This document shows positions 9,583 to 18,370 of a DNA stretch of 44,589 nt, in pieces. Every line of letters begins with the position of its first letter. Position 1 is the stretch's first letter. A model generated the notes under the pieces. That model searched no databases. It was not told the origin of the DNA and saw only the letters and a program-made list of their open reading frames with translations. Where the stretch lies: NCBI GenBank assembly GCA_009840225.1, contig VXOE01000023.1:1-44589 (forward strand), in the 5' to 3' direction. This stretch comes from Caldilineaceae bacterium SB0662_bin_25. Lineage in GTDB: Bacteria; Chloroflexota; Anaerolineae; Caldilineales; Caldilineaceae. The position numbers and the translations under genes are program-made.

Positions 9583-10728
9583 TCAGACTATCGAATATGG
9601 GTCGGCCGCATCTCGCAGACCGTCTCCCAGAAAGTTGAATCCCAGCACGGCAACGATGATAAAGACGACAGGCGTCATGATCCAGGTGTGCGTGCCGAGC
9701 GTTTGCAGGTTCTGCGCGTCCCGCATCAGGAAGCCCCAACTCACAAGCGGCTCCTGGATCCCGATGCCCAGGAAGCTGAGAAACGCCTCCGCAAGAATTA
9801 TCTGAGGGATAGTAAGAGTGAGCACGACGATTATGTGGCTGATTGAATTGGGGAAGAGGTGCAGAAAGATGATGCGAGCGTCTGAGGCGCCCATCTCTTT
9901 GGCAGCCAGTATGAAGTCAGTCTCCCGGAAGGCCAGTACCTTGCCACGCACTTCGCGGGCCAGCAGGGTCCACGAGAGCAGAGAAAAGATGATCACCATG
10001 ATGATGAAGACCTGCAACGAGTCCCACGTACGCGGGATGATCGCAGCCAGTGCCAGCCAGAGTGGGAGCTGCGGAAACGAGGCCACAAACTCCACGAAAC
10101 GCTGAATGACGTTATCGATCACGCCTCCATAGTAGCCGGACACGATACCGACAACGGCGCCGACTACGATACTGACGATTGTGGCAAAGAGACTCAACGA
10201 CAGTGAAATGCGCCCAGCAGCACAGGCACGGCCCCACAGGTCCCTGCCCTGTTTTTCAGTTCCGAGCAAGTGGATCTTGCCTCCCTCGCCCACGCCGAAG
10301 AGATGGTAGCGCGTTGGGAACAGGCCAAGGATTTTCCATTCCCAGCTCTTGACCATGAACTGTATGTCATATCGCTGCTCCGGATCGTCCTCCCAGAGTG
10401 GTTCAAACGTCTTGGGATCGATTGTTACGACCTGATTGTAAATGAAGGGACGGAGATGGAAGTTGCCCTCGGCATCGATCAGGCGGATTCGAGTGGGCGG
10501 GATAAAGCTATCTTGCAGATTGGCGTCGGTAGGATCAACAGGGGCAAAGAACTCGGCAAAGATTGCTAGAATTATCAGCGACAACACCATAAGCCCGCCG
10601 GCGATGGCCGGCCGGCTTTTTCTGAACCGCTGCCACACGAGCTGGAAGTAGGATTCGTGCTGCTCTTCTTCCAAGTCGACCGATTGAAGCGTGGTATCGG
10701 CGCTAGCCCCATTCTGCGAAGATGCCAT
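9583..10728 (-). CDS. oppC: Oligopeptide-type ABC transporter permease (OppC/DppC)
   Basis: This 381-residue permease has an N-terminal membrane helix ([18 protein letters not shown], about 38-55), a long extracytoplasmic segment of about 90 residues, and then the MetI-type domain with five helices. The coupling EAA-like motif [20 protein letters not shown] is intact. It is longer than typical OppC (about 300 residues) because of the extracytoplasmic insert before the MetI domain. It partners OppB (upstream) in the membrane channel. The cytochrome c gene follows after 20 bases. Confidence 0.93.
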   Translation of the reverse strand: MASSQNGASADTTLQSVDLEEEQHESYFQLVWQRFRKSRPAIAGGLMVLSLIILAIFAEFFAPVDPTDANLQDSFIPPTRIRLIDAEGNFHLRPFIYNQVVTIDPKTFEPLWEDDPEQRYDIQFMVKSWEWKILGLFPTRYHLFGVGEGGKIHLLGTEKQGRDLWGRACAAGRISLSLSLFATIVSIVVGAVVGIVSGYYGGVIDNVIQRFVEFVASFPQLPLWLALAAIIPRTWDSLQVFIIMVIIFSLLSWTLLAREVRGKVLAFRETDFILAAKEMGASDARIIFLHLFPNSISHIIVVLTLTIPQIILAEAFLSFLGIGIQEPLVSWGFLMRDAQNLQTLGTHTWIMTPVVFIIVAVLGFNFLGDGLRDAADPYSIV

Positions 10729-10871
10729 AGTCAGGTCAGTAGTGAATTAAGACAGTTAGAGAAACCGAAGGCGATGTGAGTCTGGCAGAACCGAACCCTC
10801 AAAGGCCCGTTTGTACGCCACTCTCATTCCTGAGAAGCTTCAGTCCGCTAAAGAGATATCCGGCTTTCAAT

Positions 10872-11900
10872 CTACGAAAACCGAACCCGCGGATCCAGCA
10901 CAGCCAGTGAGATATCTGCAATCAAATTGCCTGCAACCAGAAGCACACCATAGATCAACAGGCAGCTCGCGGCAATATAGATGTCTTCATTGCGGAGCGA
11001 AGTCAGAAGCAGGGTACCGATTGTCGGCAGACCCATCACGATTGACGCCTGCAACTCTCCTTGCAGCATGTAGGGAAGCACTGTCCCCTGGTACATGATG
11101 ATGGGATGCAGAGCGTTCGGCACTGCATGTCGACGCATCACCTGCCCTTCAGTCAATCCTTTGGAGCGGGCCGTCGTCACGTACTGCGCGTTCAGTTCGT
11201 CCAGCATGTTGCCGCGCATTACGCGCATGTTGCGGGCCACGCCGCCAAGCCCGGCGATTACCACGACCGGCCAAATATGCTGGAGTAGATCGACCAGCTT
11301 TGCCCAACTCTCTCGCGCCTCGGCAACGGTGCCGAAGGCCCAGGGCACAACCACATATTGCGGTGAGTGGAAAGCGGTAACGTGCTCCTGCTCCAAGGTA
11401 AAGACGAGAAAGAACATGATTGCAAGTGCGATCCAAAATCTGGGCAGCGCCGACAGAATGAAGGCAATAAATGCTGCCACGTTGTCCGCGATCGAGTACT
11501 GCCGTGGCGCGACAAATATACCTGCGATTATACCGACAGCAGTTGAAGTCAGATGGGCAAGAACGGCCAGCAAAAGTGTGCGAGGCAAACGTTCAGCTAT
11601 CAGTTCGCCGACGTCACGTTTGTAAGCGAAGGAAAAGCCGAAACTCCCTTTCGTTACCATGTCCCGGATCCAGACATAGAACTGTATAGGGAGCGGCCTG
11701 TCCAGTCCATAGCGCTGACGGAACAGGTTGGCCTGCCTTTCCGCCTCAGCTTCGGTGGCGCCGCCCTGCTCGATAAGGAAAGACTCGTAGCCGTCAGCAT
11801 AGTCGCCCGGGGGCAGCTGGATCACAATAAAGCTGACCAGGGCGATGCCCAGAACAACGGCAACCGAAACGGTAAAGCGGCGAACAATGAAACCGATCAT
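10872..11900 (-). CDS. oppB: Oligopeptide-type ABC transporter permease (OppB/DppB)
   Basis: This 342-residue permease begins MIGFIVRRFTVSVAVVLGIA, the standard OppB N-terminal helix. A loop containing FRQRYGLDRPLPIQFYVW follows, then the MetI domain with the coupling motif ARSKGLTEGQVMRRHAVPNA. The extracytoplasmic loop is of normal size. It lies between the substrate-binding protein and OppC, with gaps of 107 and 143 bases. No strong Shine-Dalgarno sequence is visible, but the N-terminus matches the family. Confidence 0.93.
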   Translation of the reverse strand: MIGFIVRRFTVSVAVVLGIALVSFIVIQLPPGDYADGYESFLIEQGGATEAEAERQANLFRQRYGLDRPLPIQFYVWIRDMVTKGSFGFSFAYKRDVGELIAERLPRTLLLAVLAHLTSTAVGIIAGIFVAPRQYSIADNVAAFIAFILSALPRFWIALAIMFFLVFTLEQEHVTAFHSPQYVVVPWAFGTVAEARESWAKLVDLLQHIWPVVVIAGLGGVARNMRVMRGNMLDELNAQYVTTARSKGLTEGQVMRRHAVPNALHPIIMYQGTVLPYMLQGELQASIVMGLPTIGTLLLTSLRNEDIYIAASCLLIYGVLLVAGNLIADISLAVLDPRVRFS

Positions 11901-12007
11901 TGGATGAATTCAGGGGAGACTATTAGAAAGTTCTGCTGGAAGGAGTGAAGAGAAAGGAGCAAGATCGACTCTCACTCCTCTCTGCTCTCTACTCAATGCT
12001 CGAAGTT

Positions 12008-14185
12008 CTACTCGCTCTCGTAGGTAGGAATCACGCCGGGGCGCAGCTGTTCGATCTGCTCCTCGGGGGCAACCCATACCTGCTCGGGCATTACATTTTC
12101 CCAGGTCCAGTTATACATGAACACGGGCATGCCGGCAGGAACGTTCTTGAAGCGCTTGGCTGCGGCCAGACCGTAACGACCGACAAAGACGCCGATGAAG
12201 TGGACATTCTCTGTCGAGATGCGGTTGTATTCGGCCATCAGATCTCTACGAATGTCGGTATTGGGCTCGATACAGAATGCCAGCGCGATGTCGACCAGCT
12301 CCTGCTCGAAGTCCAGCAGCTCACGGGGCTCGGAGCCTTCGCGGTGGAAGCTGAACTCGCGCTCGATGGGCGCCAACTCGCGGCAGCGGGTAAAGGGAAC
12401 CGCGAAGGTCTGGCTGTCACGGTCGACTCTCATCTCCCACTCGCCAGCCTCGTTCATTTCACGGCGAGCCGCACTGTTCAGCGGGCGGACGTTGATCTGC
12501 ACGCCCAGGTCGCCGAGCAGGGTGACAGCAGCATCACCTACCGTCTGGGTCTCTTCGGCATCTTCACTGGTGACCAGCGCCAGAACCAGGTTCTCACCGC
12601 TAGCAAGGCGGTCAGCCGGCCAGTTCAGAATGCCGTCGCCGTCGGTGTCCTCGAAGCCAAGGTCGGCCAACAGGGCGGCGGAGGCTTCAGGGTTGTGGTT
12701 GTAGTAGGCTACAGTATTGCGATCGAAGTAGGAGGAACCGGGGAACAGACCGCCAGCCCAACCACGCAGGAACGGCCCGCGCAGGATTGACTGCGAAATG
12801 CCCTCGCGATCCAAGGCAAAACTGACAGCCTTACGGAACCGAGTGTCGCGGAACAGCTCGCGTACGGCAGCATCGCGATCATCTTTCACGCCCAGAGTGG
12901 TGGAAAGATTCAACTTGATGCTGAATCCCAAGGTTTCCGGACCCCATTCGACGTAGAAGTGGGCGTCGTCTTCTTCGGCTCGCTTCAGCGTCTCGATGAA
13001 GGTGCTCGGATTCTCAAGGTTGGAGTGATCAGCTGAGCCGGCGAGGGTGCTGAGCGTGCGGCCTACACCGGACGGTCCTTTTTCAAAGACAACCTCGTCC
13101 AGATAGGGAAGCTGGTTGCCGGCTTCGTCGACGCCCCAGTAGTAGGGGTTGCGGCGCAGAATCATCAACTCGTCGGTAATGTACTCAACCGGTACAAACT
13201 CACCCAGCACGACCGGGGTCTTGTCCGGGGGCATTGCCGCTTCAAAGTCCACATAGTCCATCTCACTGTTGTACTTGGGATGGAGCGGCTTCAGGATATG
13301 AGCCGGCGAGATGTGGAAGTCACCTTCGTCCATTTGGAAAAGTGACTGAACCGGGAAGGCGACCGGGAAGACGAACTTGAAGGTGTAGTCGTCGATCACC
13401 TCAAGCTGCGTCATCTGATCCTCGAAGATCCAGGCAGACGCGCCCTTAGGCGACTGAACGTTCGGGTCGACAATCATGTCTTCCCACGAGAACAGAACGT
13501 CCTCCGTGGTGAAGGGATGGCCGTCAGACCACTTGGCACCCTCGAGAATACTCATAGTCAGCTCGTAGCCGTCTTCGCTCCATTCCCAGCTCTTTGCAAG
13601 GTAGGGCAGCGGTTCGAGCGAATCGGAGCGGCGATAGATGGGGCCGGACTTGAGCAGGGACGCATAGGCCGCCGCTTCGATGCCGAACCAACCTGCGCTC
13701 TGACCGGCGCCGCGGTTGTAGCCCTCAGTCGGGCAGGCGGAGAAGTCGCGCCAGACACCGCCATATACGCCGATGCCGTCGGACATGCCGCTCTCAAGAA
13801 TCACCCGAGGCTCGACGGGCAGGCGCTCTTCGACCGGCGGCAGAACGCCCTCGGCCACAAGCTCGCTCACCCATTCGGGTTCGTTGTAAGAATCCAAAGC
13901 CTTGTAGGTCAGGATCTGGTCCAACGGCAGCTTTTCGACTTCGCGGCTACCGACGATCAGTTGTGGCTCGGGATACTCGGTCGGGGAAAGGTCAACCTCC
14001 GCCATCGCCTCTTCTGCGTCCTCTTCCGCATCGGCCTCGGCAGCGGCCGGTGCGGCCTCTTCTTCTGCCGGCGCCTCTGCGGCCGCGGGTTCGCTTTCGC
14101 CGCCGCCACAGGCGTTGACCAGCATCGCTGTAACGATCAGCAGCGACAGTATGAAGAAGATCGTCCTCTTTTTGCTACTTGACAT
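12008..14185 (-). CDS. oppA: Solute-binding lipoprotein, SBP_bac_5 family (OppA/DppA-like)
   Basis: This 725-residue family 5 solute-binding protein has a lipoprotein signal peptide: a positive N-terminus, a hydrophobic core, and a VNAC lipobox with Cys26. An acidic, Ala/Glu-rich linker (about 30-65) follows. Family hallmarks include WSDGHPFTTEDVLFSWED and the later FRKAVSFALDREGISQSIL. It is longer than typical OppA (about 540 residues). Two ATGs are available. The one at 14185 is seven bases from AGGAGG, while the upstream one at 14191 is only one base from it, so 14185 was chosen. Family 5 proteins bind peptides, nickel or oligosaccharides; the GH4 glycosidase in the operon favours a sugar here. 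Confidence 0.92.
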   Translation of the reverse strand: MSSSKKRTIFFILSLLIVTAMLVNACGGGESEPAAAEAPAEEEAAPAAAEADAEEDAEEAMAEVDLSPTEYPEPQLIVGSREVEKLPLDQILTYKALDSYNEPEWVSELVAEGVLPPVEERLPVEPRVILESGMSDGIGVYGGVWRDFSACPTEGYNRGAGQSAGWFGIEAAAYASLLKSGPIYRRSDSLEPLPYLAKSWEWSEDGYELTMSILEGAKWSDGHPFTTEDVLFSWEDMIVDPNVQSPKGASAWIFEDQMTQLEVIDDYTFKFVFPVAFPVQSLFQMDEGDFHISPAHILKPLHPKYNSEMDYVDFEAAMPPDKTPVVLGEFVPVEYITDELMILRRNPYYWGVDEAGNQLPYLDEVVFEKGPSGVGRTLSTLAGSADHSNLENPSTFIETLKRAEEDDAHFYVEWGPETLGFSIKLNLSTTLGVKDDRDAAVRELFRDTRFRKAVSFALDREGISQSILRGPFLRGWAGGLFPGSSYFDRNTVAYYNHNPEASAALLADLGFEDTDGDGILNWPADRLASGENLVLALVTSEDAEETQTVGDAAVTLLGDLGVQINVRPLNSAARREMNEAGEWEMRVDRDSQTFAVPFTRCRELAPIEREFSFHREGSEPRELLDFEQELVDIALAFCIEPNTDIRRDLMAEYNRISTENVHFIGVFVGRYGLAAAKRFKNVPAGMPVFMYNWTWENVMPEQVWVAPEEQIEQLRPGVIPTYESE

Positions 14186-14338
14186 TAACATGCCTCCTTG
14201 AGAAGTGTGTATAGAAAAATGCCCTTTGCGCCAGAGGTGACGCGACCAGGCAACTGAATGTTGTTCCCGGACGTGCAGGTCGGACGGATCAGGTTCTGCG
14301 ATGCTTCTTTCTCTGCAAGAACCGGCGGAACTTCCAGG

Positions 14339-15391
14339 TCAATCATGCAACCAGCAGGCCGCAGAATGTCCTGGCTCGTGCTCCTTGAACTCAGGAGACT
14401 GCTCCCAGCAAATCTCCATTGCGTCGGGGCACCTTTCAGCAAAAGCGCAACCGCGAATCTCATCCATAGGGCTAGGAACCATTCCTGTGATTGGGACGAG
14501 ACGGTTGTCCTCCTTGCGACCCAAGACCGGCACCGAGTTGAGGAGCCCGATGGTATAGGGATGTTTCGGGTTGTGGAAGATTTCATAGACCGGTGCGTAC
14601 TCCACGACGCGCCCCATATACATAACGGCCACATGATCCGCCATCTGCGAAACCACGCCAAGGTTATGCGTGATCAGCACAATCGCTGAATCGAATTCGG
14701 ACTGCAGTTCTCGCATCAGGTCCAGGATTTGTGCCTGAACCGTTACGTCCAACGCAGTGGTTGGCTCATCCGCGATCAGAATCGAGGGATTGCAACTCAG
14801 AGCCAGCGCAATCATTACTCGCTGTCGCATTCCTCCGCTCAGCTGGTGCGGATACTCGCCGATGCGGCGATCGGGATCGGCAATGTGAACCCTGTTCAAC
14901 ATCTCTTCGGCCCGCTCCAGAGCCGCCCGCCTTGACATGCTCTGGTGCAACAGGACCGACTCGGAGATCTGCCGGCCGACGGGATGGAGTGGGTTCAGTG
15001 AAGTCATCGGCTCCTGAAAGATCATGGCGATCTCGGCGCCGCGGATATCGCGCAGCTGGCGGCTGCGAGGATCCAGCTTGACAATGTCGACAGTGTCTCC
15101 GTCCTTGCGATGCAGGAGAATCTCTCCATCCACGATCTTTCCCGGCGGAGACTGTATGAGCCGCATCACCGAGCGAAAGGTTACGCTCTTGCCGCAGCCG
15201 CTCTCGCCGACCACACCGAGAGTCTTTCTACGTCCTACGGCGACATTTACACCGTCGACAGCTTTCACAACCCCTCGTTCGAGAAAGAAGTAGGTCCTCA
15301 GGTCCCGAAGTTCGAGGATCGTGTCGTCAGCGCCACCATCATCGATTTTCGCCGCACGCGACGACGCCTGCCGACTCATAGTCATGGACAT
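14339..15391 (-). CDS. oppD: Oligopeptide-type ABC transporter ATP-binding protein (OppD/DppD)
   Basis: This 350-residue ATPase has Walker [10 protein letters not shown] (62-70), signature [16 protein letters not shown] and Walker [15 protein letters not shown]. Its C-terminal family-specific region carries spaced cysteines (CAFAERC, then two more). It is the first gene of the minus-strand operon. Its partner OppF is six genes further down. Three in-frame ATGs (15391, 15385, 15379) lie close together and no strong ribosome binding site separates them; the most upstream is used. The leader from the predicted promoter is about 170 bases. Confidence 0.92.
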   Translation of the reverse strand: MSMTMSRQASSRAAKIDDGGADDTILELRDLRTYFFLERGVVKAVDGVNVAVGRRKTLGVVGESGCGKSVTFRSVMRLIQSPPGKIVDGEILLHRKDGDTVDIVKLDPRSRQLRDIRGAEIAMIFQEPMTSLNPLHPVGRQISESVLLHQSMSRRAALERAEEMLNRVHIADPDRRIGEYPHQLSGGMRQRVMIALALSCNPSILIADEPTTALDVTVQAQILDLMRELQSEFDSAIVLITHNLGVVSQMADHVAVMYMGRVVEYAPVYEIFHNPKHPYTIGLLNSVPVLGRKEDNRLVPITGMVPSPMDEIRGCAFAERCPDAMEICWEQSPEFKEHEPGHSAACWLHD

Positions 15392-15568
15392 GCAGTTGCC
15401 CGGCGGCTCGCAACCGACGGCAACAGAATGATTGAGAAACGCGAGTGTGGCGGGCCCGGCCCTGGTCAGAGACGAAGAGGGGGTAGACTTGTCTCACTGC
15501 CACGTGTTCGTGAACACGGCCATACGCCAAAACAGCATCGGTCATTCTTACAGGCCGGGAGCGGGAGA

Positions 15569-15597
15569 ATTGTAGCCACTACAGGATCAATTGTCAA
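15569..15597 (-). promoter_or_regulatory. Strong consensus promoter for the opp/cytochrome/GH4 operon
   Basis: Read on the minus strand, TTGACA (15597-15592) and TACAAT (15574-15569) are separated by exactly 17 bases. This is a five-of-six -10 match and a perfect -35 match to the vegetative sigma-factor consensus. Transcription would start near 15562, about 170 bases before the oppD start. Confidence 0.65.
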
Positions 15598-16217
15598 TTT
15601 TCAGGGCACACGAAACGCAGAGGAATAGTGAATTCTGTGAGACTTTCGGAAGAACTAGGGACGGCTGTGGGCGTGTAGCCGCCAGCAGGTGCCATAGGAT
15701 GCGGTGGTTGGAGATTGGAGATTTGAACGGAGTGTAGAGTCGGGAATTGGCTGACCATTTCAGGGCACGTACCTGCAGACGGGGTGGAAGTTGAGGAAGA
15801 GTTCACGCAGAAGAAGGTGTTTTCGGTGAGACTAGACCTTTCGGCACCGGGCAGTCACCAGACCAGTTTAGGGGTCGAATCCGAGACGGTCGATGCGAAC
15901 AGGTTTGGGGCATGGCTGTCTGGTATTGGGTTTCGAATCGGGAGGAGGAAGGGAGCCGCCGCGTGCCGCCAATAGGACATTGCGCTCGCACACTGTGCGG
16001 CGCGATCGCCAATGTGGGGCGTGGCGGGGGCCCTCCCCCGCACAAGGGAGGGCCGAATGCCCGACCGCCAGTATTTCAGTAGTCAGTGAAAGCAACGATT
16101 GACGGGAGATAGGGATGAAGAGGCAAGAGGAGAGAGGGGATTCTGGGCTCGCCTCGTTCAACGAACTGCGCTGATTGTGGCTTTTTGTTGTGTTCGACTC
16201 AGGTAGTTGGTACTGTT
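15598..16217. other. Gene-poor intergenic region
   Basis: The open frames here run straight through the hairpin repeat and have low-complexity translations, so none is called. Two short identical words (TTTCAGGGCAC at about 15599 and 15760, and a GTGAGACT...TTTCGG pair at about 15637 and 15826) hint at an old, diverged local duplication. Beyond repeat copy B, I see nothing recognisable. Confidence 0.5.
16026..16080 (+). repeat. Interspersed hairpin repeat, copy B
   Basis: A GGGGGCCCTCCCCC hairpin-like block is followed by GCACAAGGGAGGGCCGA, then GCCCGACCGCC and a short CAGTAGTCAGTG tail. Block order and spacing match copies A and C. GGGCCG and the later GGGC/GCCC arms can form a second stem. 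It lies between oppD and phytoene synthase, outside any gene. Confidence 0.75.
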
Positions 16218-17210
16218 TTACACCGGGCCACGAACCGTTTTGCTGCGCCACCAGATTGCCGGGAGCCGCCTCAGCTTTCCCCATGTATTGACATGGGCTC
16301 GCCGGGTAAACACATCGTAGTCGTTATTCTCGATGTCAGCGAGAATTGCGCGATAGAGTTCGGCTGCTGCCCCAATTGCGAAGCGGCCGTCAGCGTGCAG
16401 AAGTCCGATTCCAGGCCATGCCTCTTCGTAGAGTTGACGTGTTCGCCCGATCTGAAAACGCATGAAGCAACGCCAGCGATCGTCTACCTGGCCGGCTTCA
16501 ATGTCCAATTCACCGAGTCCGAATCGATGCAGATCCTCCAAGGGCAAGTAGAGGCGACCGGCCTCCCAATCCTCCCCTACATCGCGCAGAATATTCGTCA
16601 ACTGCAGCGCCACACCGAGCTTGAGAGCGTAGGGTATTGCCTCTGCACCGGTAAACCCGATGATGTGCATGCTCATCAGTCCAACAGTAGCCGCTACGCC
16701 GTAACAGTAGTTGGTCAAGTCGGCGAATGTATTATAGCGCGTGTCCGTGATGTCTCGTGCAACGCCCTGGATGAGCTGTTCGGCATAGCGGGATGGGATT
16801 CCATACTGGAGTCGAGCGTCTGACCACGCTAGCGCTACAGGATCGCGACCATCGGCCCTCTGTTTGAGTGTGCGCGACTGCCAGGCGGCAAGCGCGTTGC
16901 GCACTGCCTCAGGGTCGCGCCTTCCCGAGGGTGGCTTGTCGACTATGTCATCGCTCTTGCGGCAAAAGGCGTAAAGAGCGCGCACAGAGCGCCGTTTTTC
17001 CTTAGGAAGGAGACGTGACGCGGTAAAGAAGGAACGGCTGTTTACGGCGGTTACGGCTTCACAGAAGTCATAGGCCAATTCCAACTCCTTCTTGTCCTTG
17101 ACCTTTGGGTGCGGCGGCGAAACATAGGCCTGGCCGGCTTCATACGCGAGAGAGAGCAGTGGGCGTTCCCAGTCGCGTATTCTCAGAGTCATCAGAGCAC
17201 CTTTGCTCAT
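16218..17210 (-). CDS. crtB: Phytoene/squalene synthase (CrtB-like)
   Basis: This 330-residue prenyl synthase joins two geranylgeranyl diphosphates head to head to make phytoene. The two aspartate-rich substrate-binding motifs are DDIVD (87-91) and DVGED (210-214, Asp210 and Asp214). Typical phytoene synthase text such as [11 protein letters not shown] and RLYLPLEDL also appears. Its length and position opposite a carotenoid operon support CrtB rather than squalene synthase. The start is ATG 17210 after GGGGGAA; an in-frame ATG six codons later is possible. It is transcribed away from the B12 regulator, across a 1.16 kb intergenic region holding a divergent promoter candidate. Confidence 0.92.
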   Translation of the reverse strand: MSKGALMTLRIRDWERPLLSLAYEAGQAYVSPPHPKVKDKKELELAYDFCEAVTAVNSRSFFTASRLLPKEKRRSVRALYAFCRKSDDIVDKPPSGRRDPEAVRNALAAWQSRTLKQRADGRDPVALAWSDARLQYGIPSRYAEQLIQGVARDITDTRYNTFADLTNYCYGVAATVGLMSMHIIGFTGAEAIPYALKLGVALQLTNILRDVGEDWEAGRLYLPLEDLHRFGLGELDIEAGQVDDRWRCFMRFQIGRTRQLYEEAWPGIGLLHADGRFAIGAAAELYRAILADIENNDYDVFTRRAHVNTWGKLRRLPAIWWRSKTVRGPV

Positions 17211-17576
17211 CAGTTCCCCCCTCTTCGACTTTTCCGTAAGTCACGGATTCTACAGTCCCAAATTAGTGCATTCAGCGACCAGAGTCAAGGGATGTACCGA
17301 AATCGGGAGACAACCTAACACATTGTTCTTCTTCCCCCCATTGATGGCTGTCGGCAGACAGTTCACGAAGGGACCTTTCGGGCTGGCGCGTCGAGAAGCT
17401 TGGCTCAGAACAACTCCCTGCTTTCCGAATCATGGCTTATGCAATTGACCGCAGGCAGTTGGGCCGTAGGGGGACGCGACAAGTTCCTTCTGTGACCAGC
17501 CAAAAGGATGCTTTGATGGATTGGACCCCCTCTTTCTCTATCTCCCTCAACTTACGATAGCCAATCATTCTAACTC

Positions 17577-17605
17577 ACAATATTTTTTTGTGCAACTCCT
17601 GCCAA
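17577..17605 (-). promoter_or_regulatory. Candidate promoter for crtB
   Basis: On the minus strand, TTGGCA (17605-17600) and TATTGT (17582-17577) are 17 bases apart in an AT-rich island. A transcript would run toward phytoene synthase with a leader of about 360 bases. Its -35 box is only seven bases from the -35 box of the opposing candidate, a classic divergent arrangement. Visual match only. Confidence 0.45.
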
Positions 17606-17612
17606 TGATTTC

Positions 17613-17640
17613 TTGACACTTTGTTTATATTTTGTACAAT
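17613..17640 (+). promoter_or_regulatory. Candidate divergent promoter toward the B12 regulator, with TTGTACAA palindrome on the -10
   Basis: TTGACA (17613-17618) and TACAAT (17635-17640) are separated by 16 bases. The 8-base palindrome TTGTACAA (17632-17639) covers most of the -10 box and shares its GTAC core with the palindromes before the regulator. This suggests a repressor site, but it is not proven. The transcript would have a long leader (about 720 bases) before the regulator. Confidence 0.45.
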
Positions 17641-18019
17641 ATCAAGAACCCAGCTGGGGACAGTTTCCTTAGAAAATTCACATAGGCGCCCTGCACCCGG
17701 TGGAAAGTCGCGTGTCAACTTCGGAGACTTTACAGGTGCATCCCAGATTTGGGGTGGGAACAGTCAGGCGGGGAATCGGCGCCAGCGGTGGCTGGCGTTG
17801 TTTACCGTCTTTGGGCCAGGGGCAATGCAGGCGCCAGGCCTGGCCGTGCGGTGGCGTCCGTCAGTTGGTGCGGGTGCGAGGGCAGGCACATGGCCGGCAC
17901 TTGCGGGGATTTGAAGGGACTGGCGGGACGTGGTCTGGCTGGACACGTTCGAATAGGCACCTGTTACGAATATCGCCACCCGGTCGATGAGGCACGGCAT
18001 GGTTTAGGGGGGGCGTTGC

Positions 18020-18100
18020 GGGGGCGGAGCCCCCGCACAAGGGAGGGCCGACTAGGCCCGACCGCCCATAAGAGCAGTGGTCAGTGGTCAGAGACGGCGC
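18020..18100 (+). repeat. Interspersed hairpin repeat, copy C
   Basis: GGGGGCGGAGCCCCC (18020-18034) is a clean stem-loop. It is followed by GCACAAGGGAGGGCCGA, then GGCCCGACCGCCC, which together form a second stem, and a heptamer tail AGTGGTCAGTGGTCA plus GAGACGGCG. It is the best-preserved of the three copies. Confidence 0.8.
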
Positions 18101-18269
18101 TATTTCTGGCGGAAACTGGAATGGGAACTGAAAATGGCTTGGGTGCCTCCCGAGGTATGCGACTGTTTAGCCCCAGTTTGGGATGCGCCCGACTTAACGC
18201 TCGCTTAGGCATTTGTGTTCGACTTTCCCCGCCTACACATTGGATCTTCCAACCATAGAGTTTAAGGAT

Positions 18270-18298
18270 TTGTATTTCGTCTCAAGTTTGCGTAATAT
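18270..18298 (+). promoter_or_regulatory. Candidate proximal promoter of the carotenoid operon regulator
   Basis: TTGTAT (18270-18275) and TAATAT (18293-18298) are 17 bases apart in a locally AT-rich stretch. This would give a leader of about 65 bases before the regulator ATG. The matches are partial (3/6 and 4/6), so it competes with the upstream consensus-like candidate at 17613-17640. Confidence 0.35.
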
Positions 18299-18342
18299 AT
18301 CATAGTTTTATTGTTAGAAACCGCGTAGACAGGACATGCGGG

Positions 18343-18368
18343 GTACAAGTACGAAGGAGTACATGTAC
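18343..18368 (+). promoter_or_regulatory. Paired GTAC palindromes overlapping the regulator's ribosome binding site (possible auto-operator)
   Basis: GTACAAGTAC (18343-18352) and the perfect palindrome GTACATGTAC (18359-18368) start 16 bases apart. They flank the GAAGGAG ribosome binding site (18353-18359) and stop two bases before the ATG. MerR-family B12 photoreceptors bind repeated short elements at their own promoter. The shared GTAC core with the site at 17632 makes autoregulation a reasonable inference. Confidence 0.4.
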
Positions 18369-18370
18369 AT

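Larger units (their letters stand above)
17211..18370. other. Long divergent intergenic region between crtB and the B12 regulator
   Basis: About 1.16 kb with no supported gene. It holds an AT-rich island (about 17575-17645) with back-to-back promoter-like sequences, repeat copy C, a second promoter candidate near the regulator and paired GTAC-type palindromes just before the regulator start. Overlapping frames of 70-170 codons exist at 17620-18258, but their translations are low-complexity, rich in Gly, Arg and Ala, with no domain and no ribosome binding site. I found no cobalamin-riboswitch B12-box by eye. Confidence 0.6.

Noticed and set aside
9563-9739. Upstream part of the cytochrome c frame (first 59 codons)
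   Set aside because: It lies inside oppC in another frame and reads as Arg/His-rich shadow sequence; the start after the oppC stop is better.
15637-15845. Apparent local duplication around TTTCAGGGCAC and GTGAGACT words
   Set aside because: Only two short words match and the intervening sequence does not align, so I do not call a duplication.
15868-16284. 138-residue minus-strand frame next to phytoene synthase
   Set aside because: It overlaps the end of crtB and runs through the hairpin repeat; its translation is low-complexity with no domain.
17621-18258. Overlapping plus-strand frames of 97, 96 and 169 residues between crtB and the regulator
   Set aside because: Three frames are open at once because of GC-rich, stop-poor sequence; Gly/Arg/Ala-rich, no start signal and no family resemblance. 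Also no cobalamin riboswitch B12 box found by eye.
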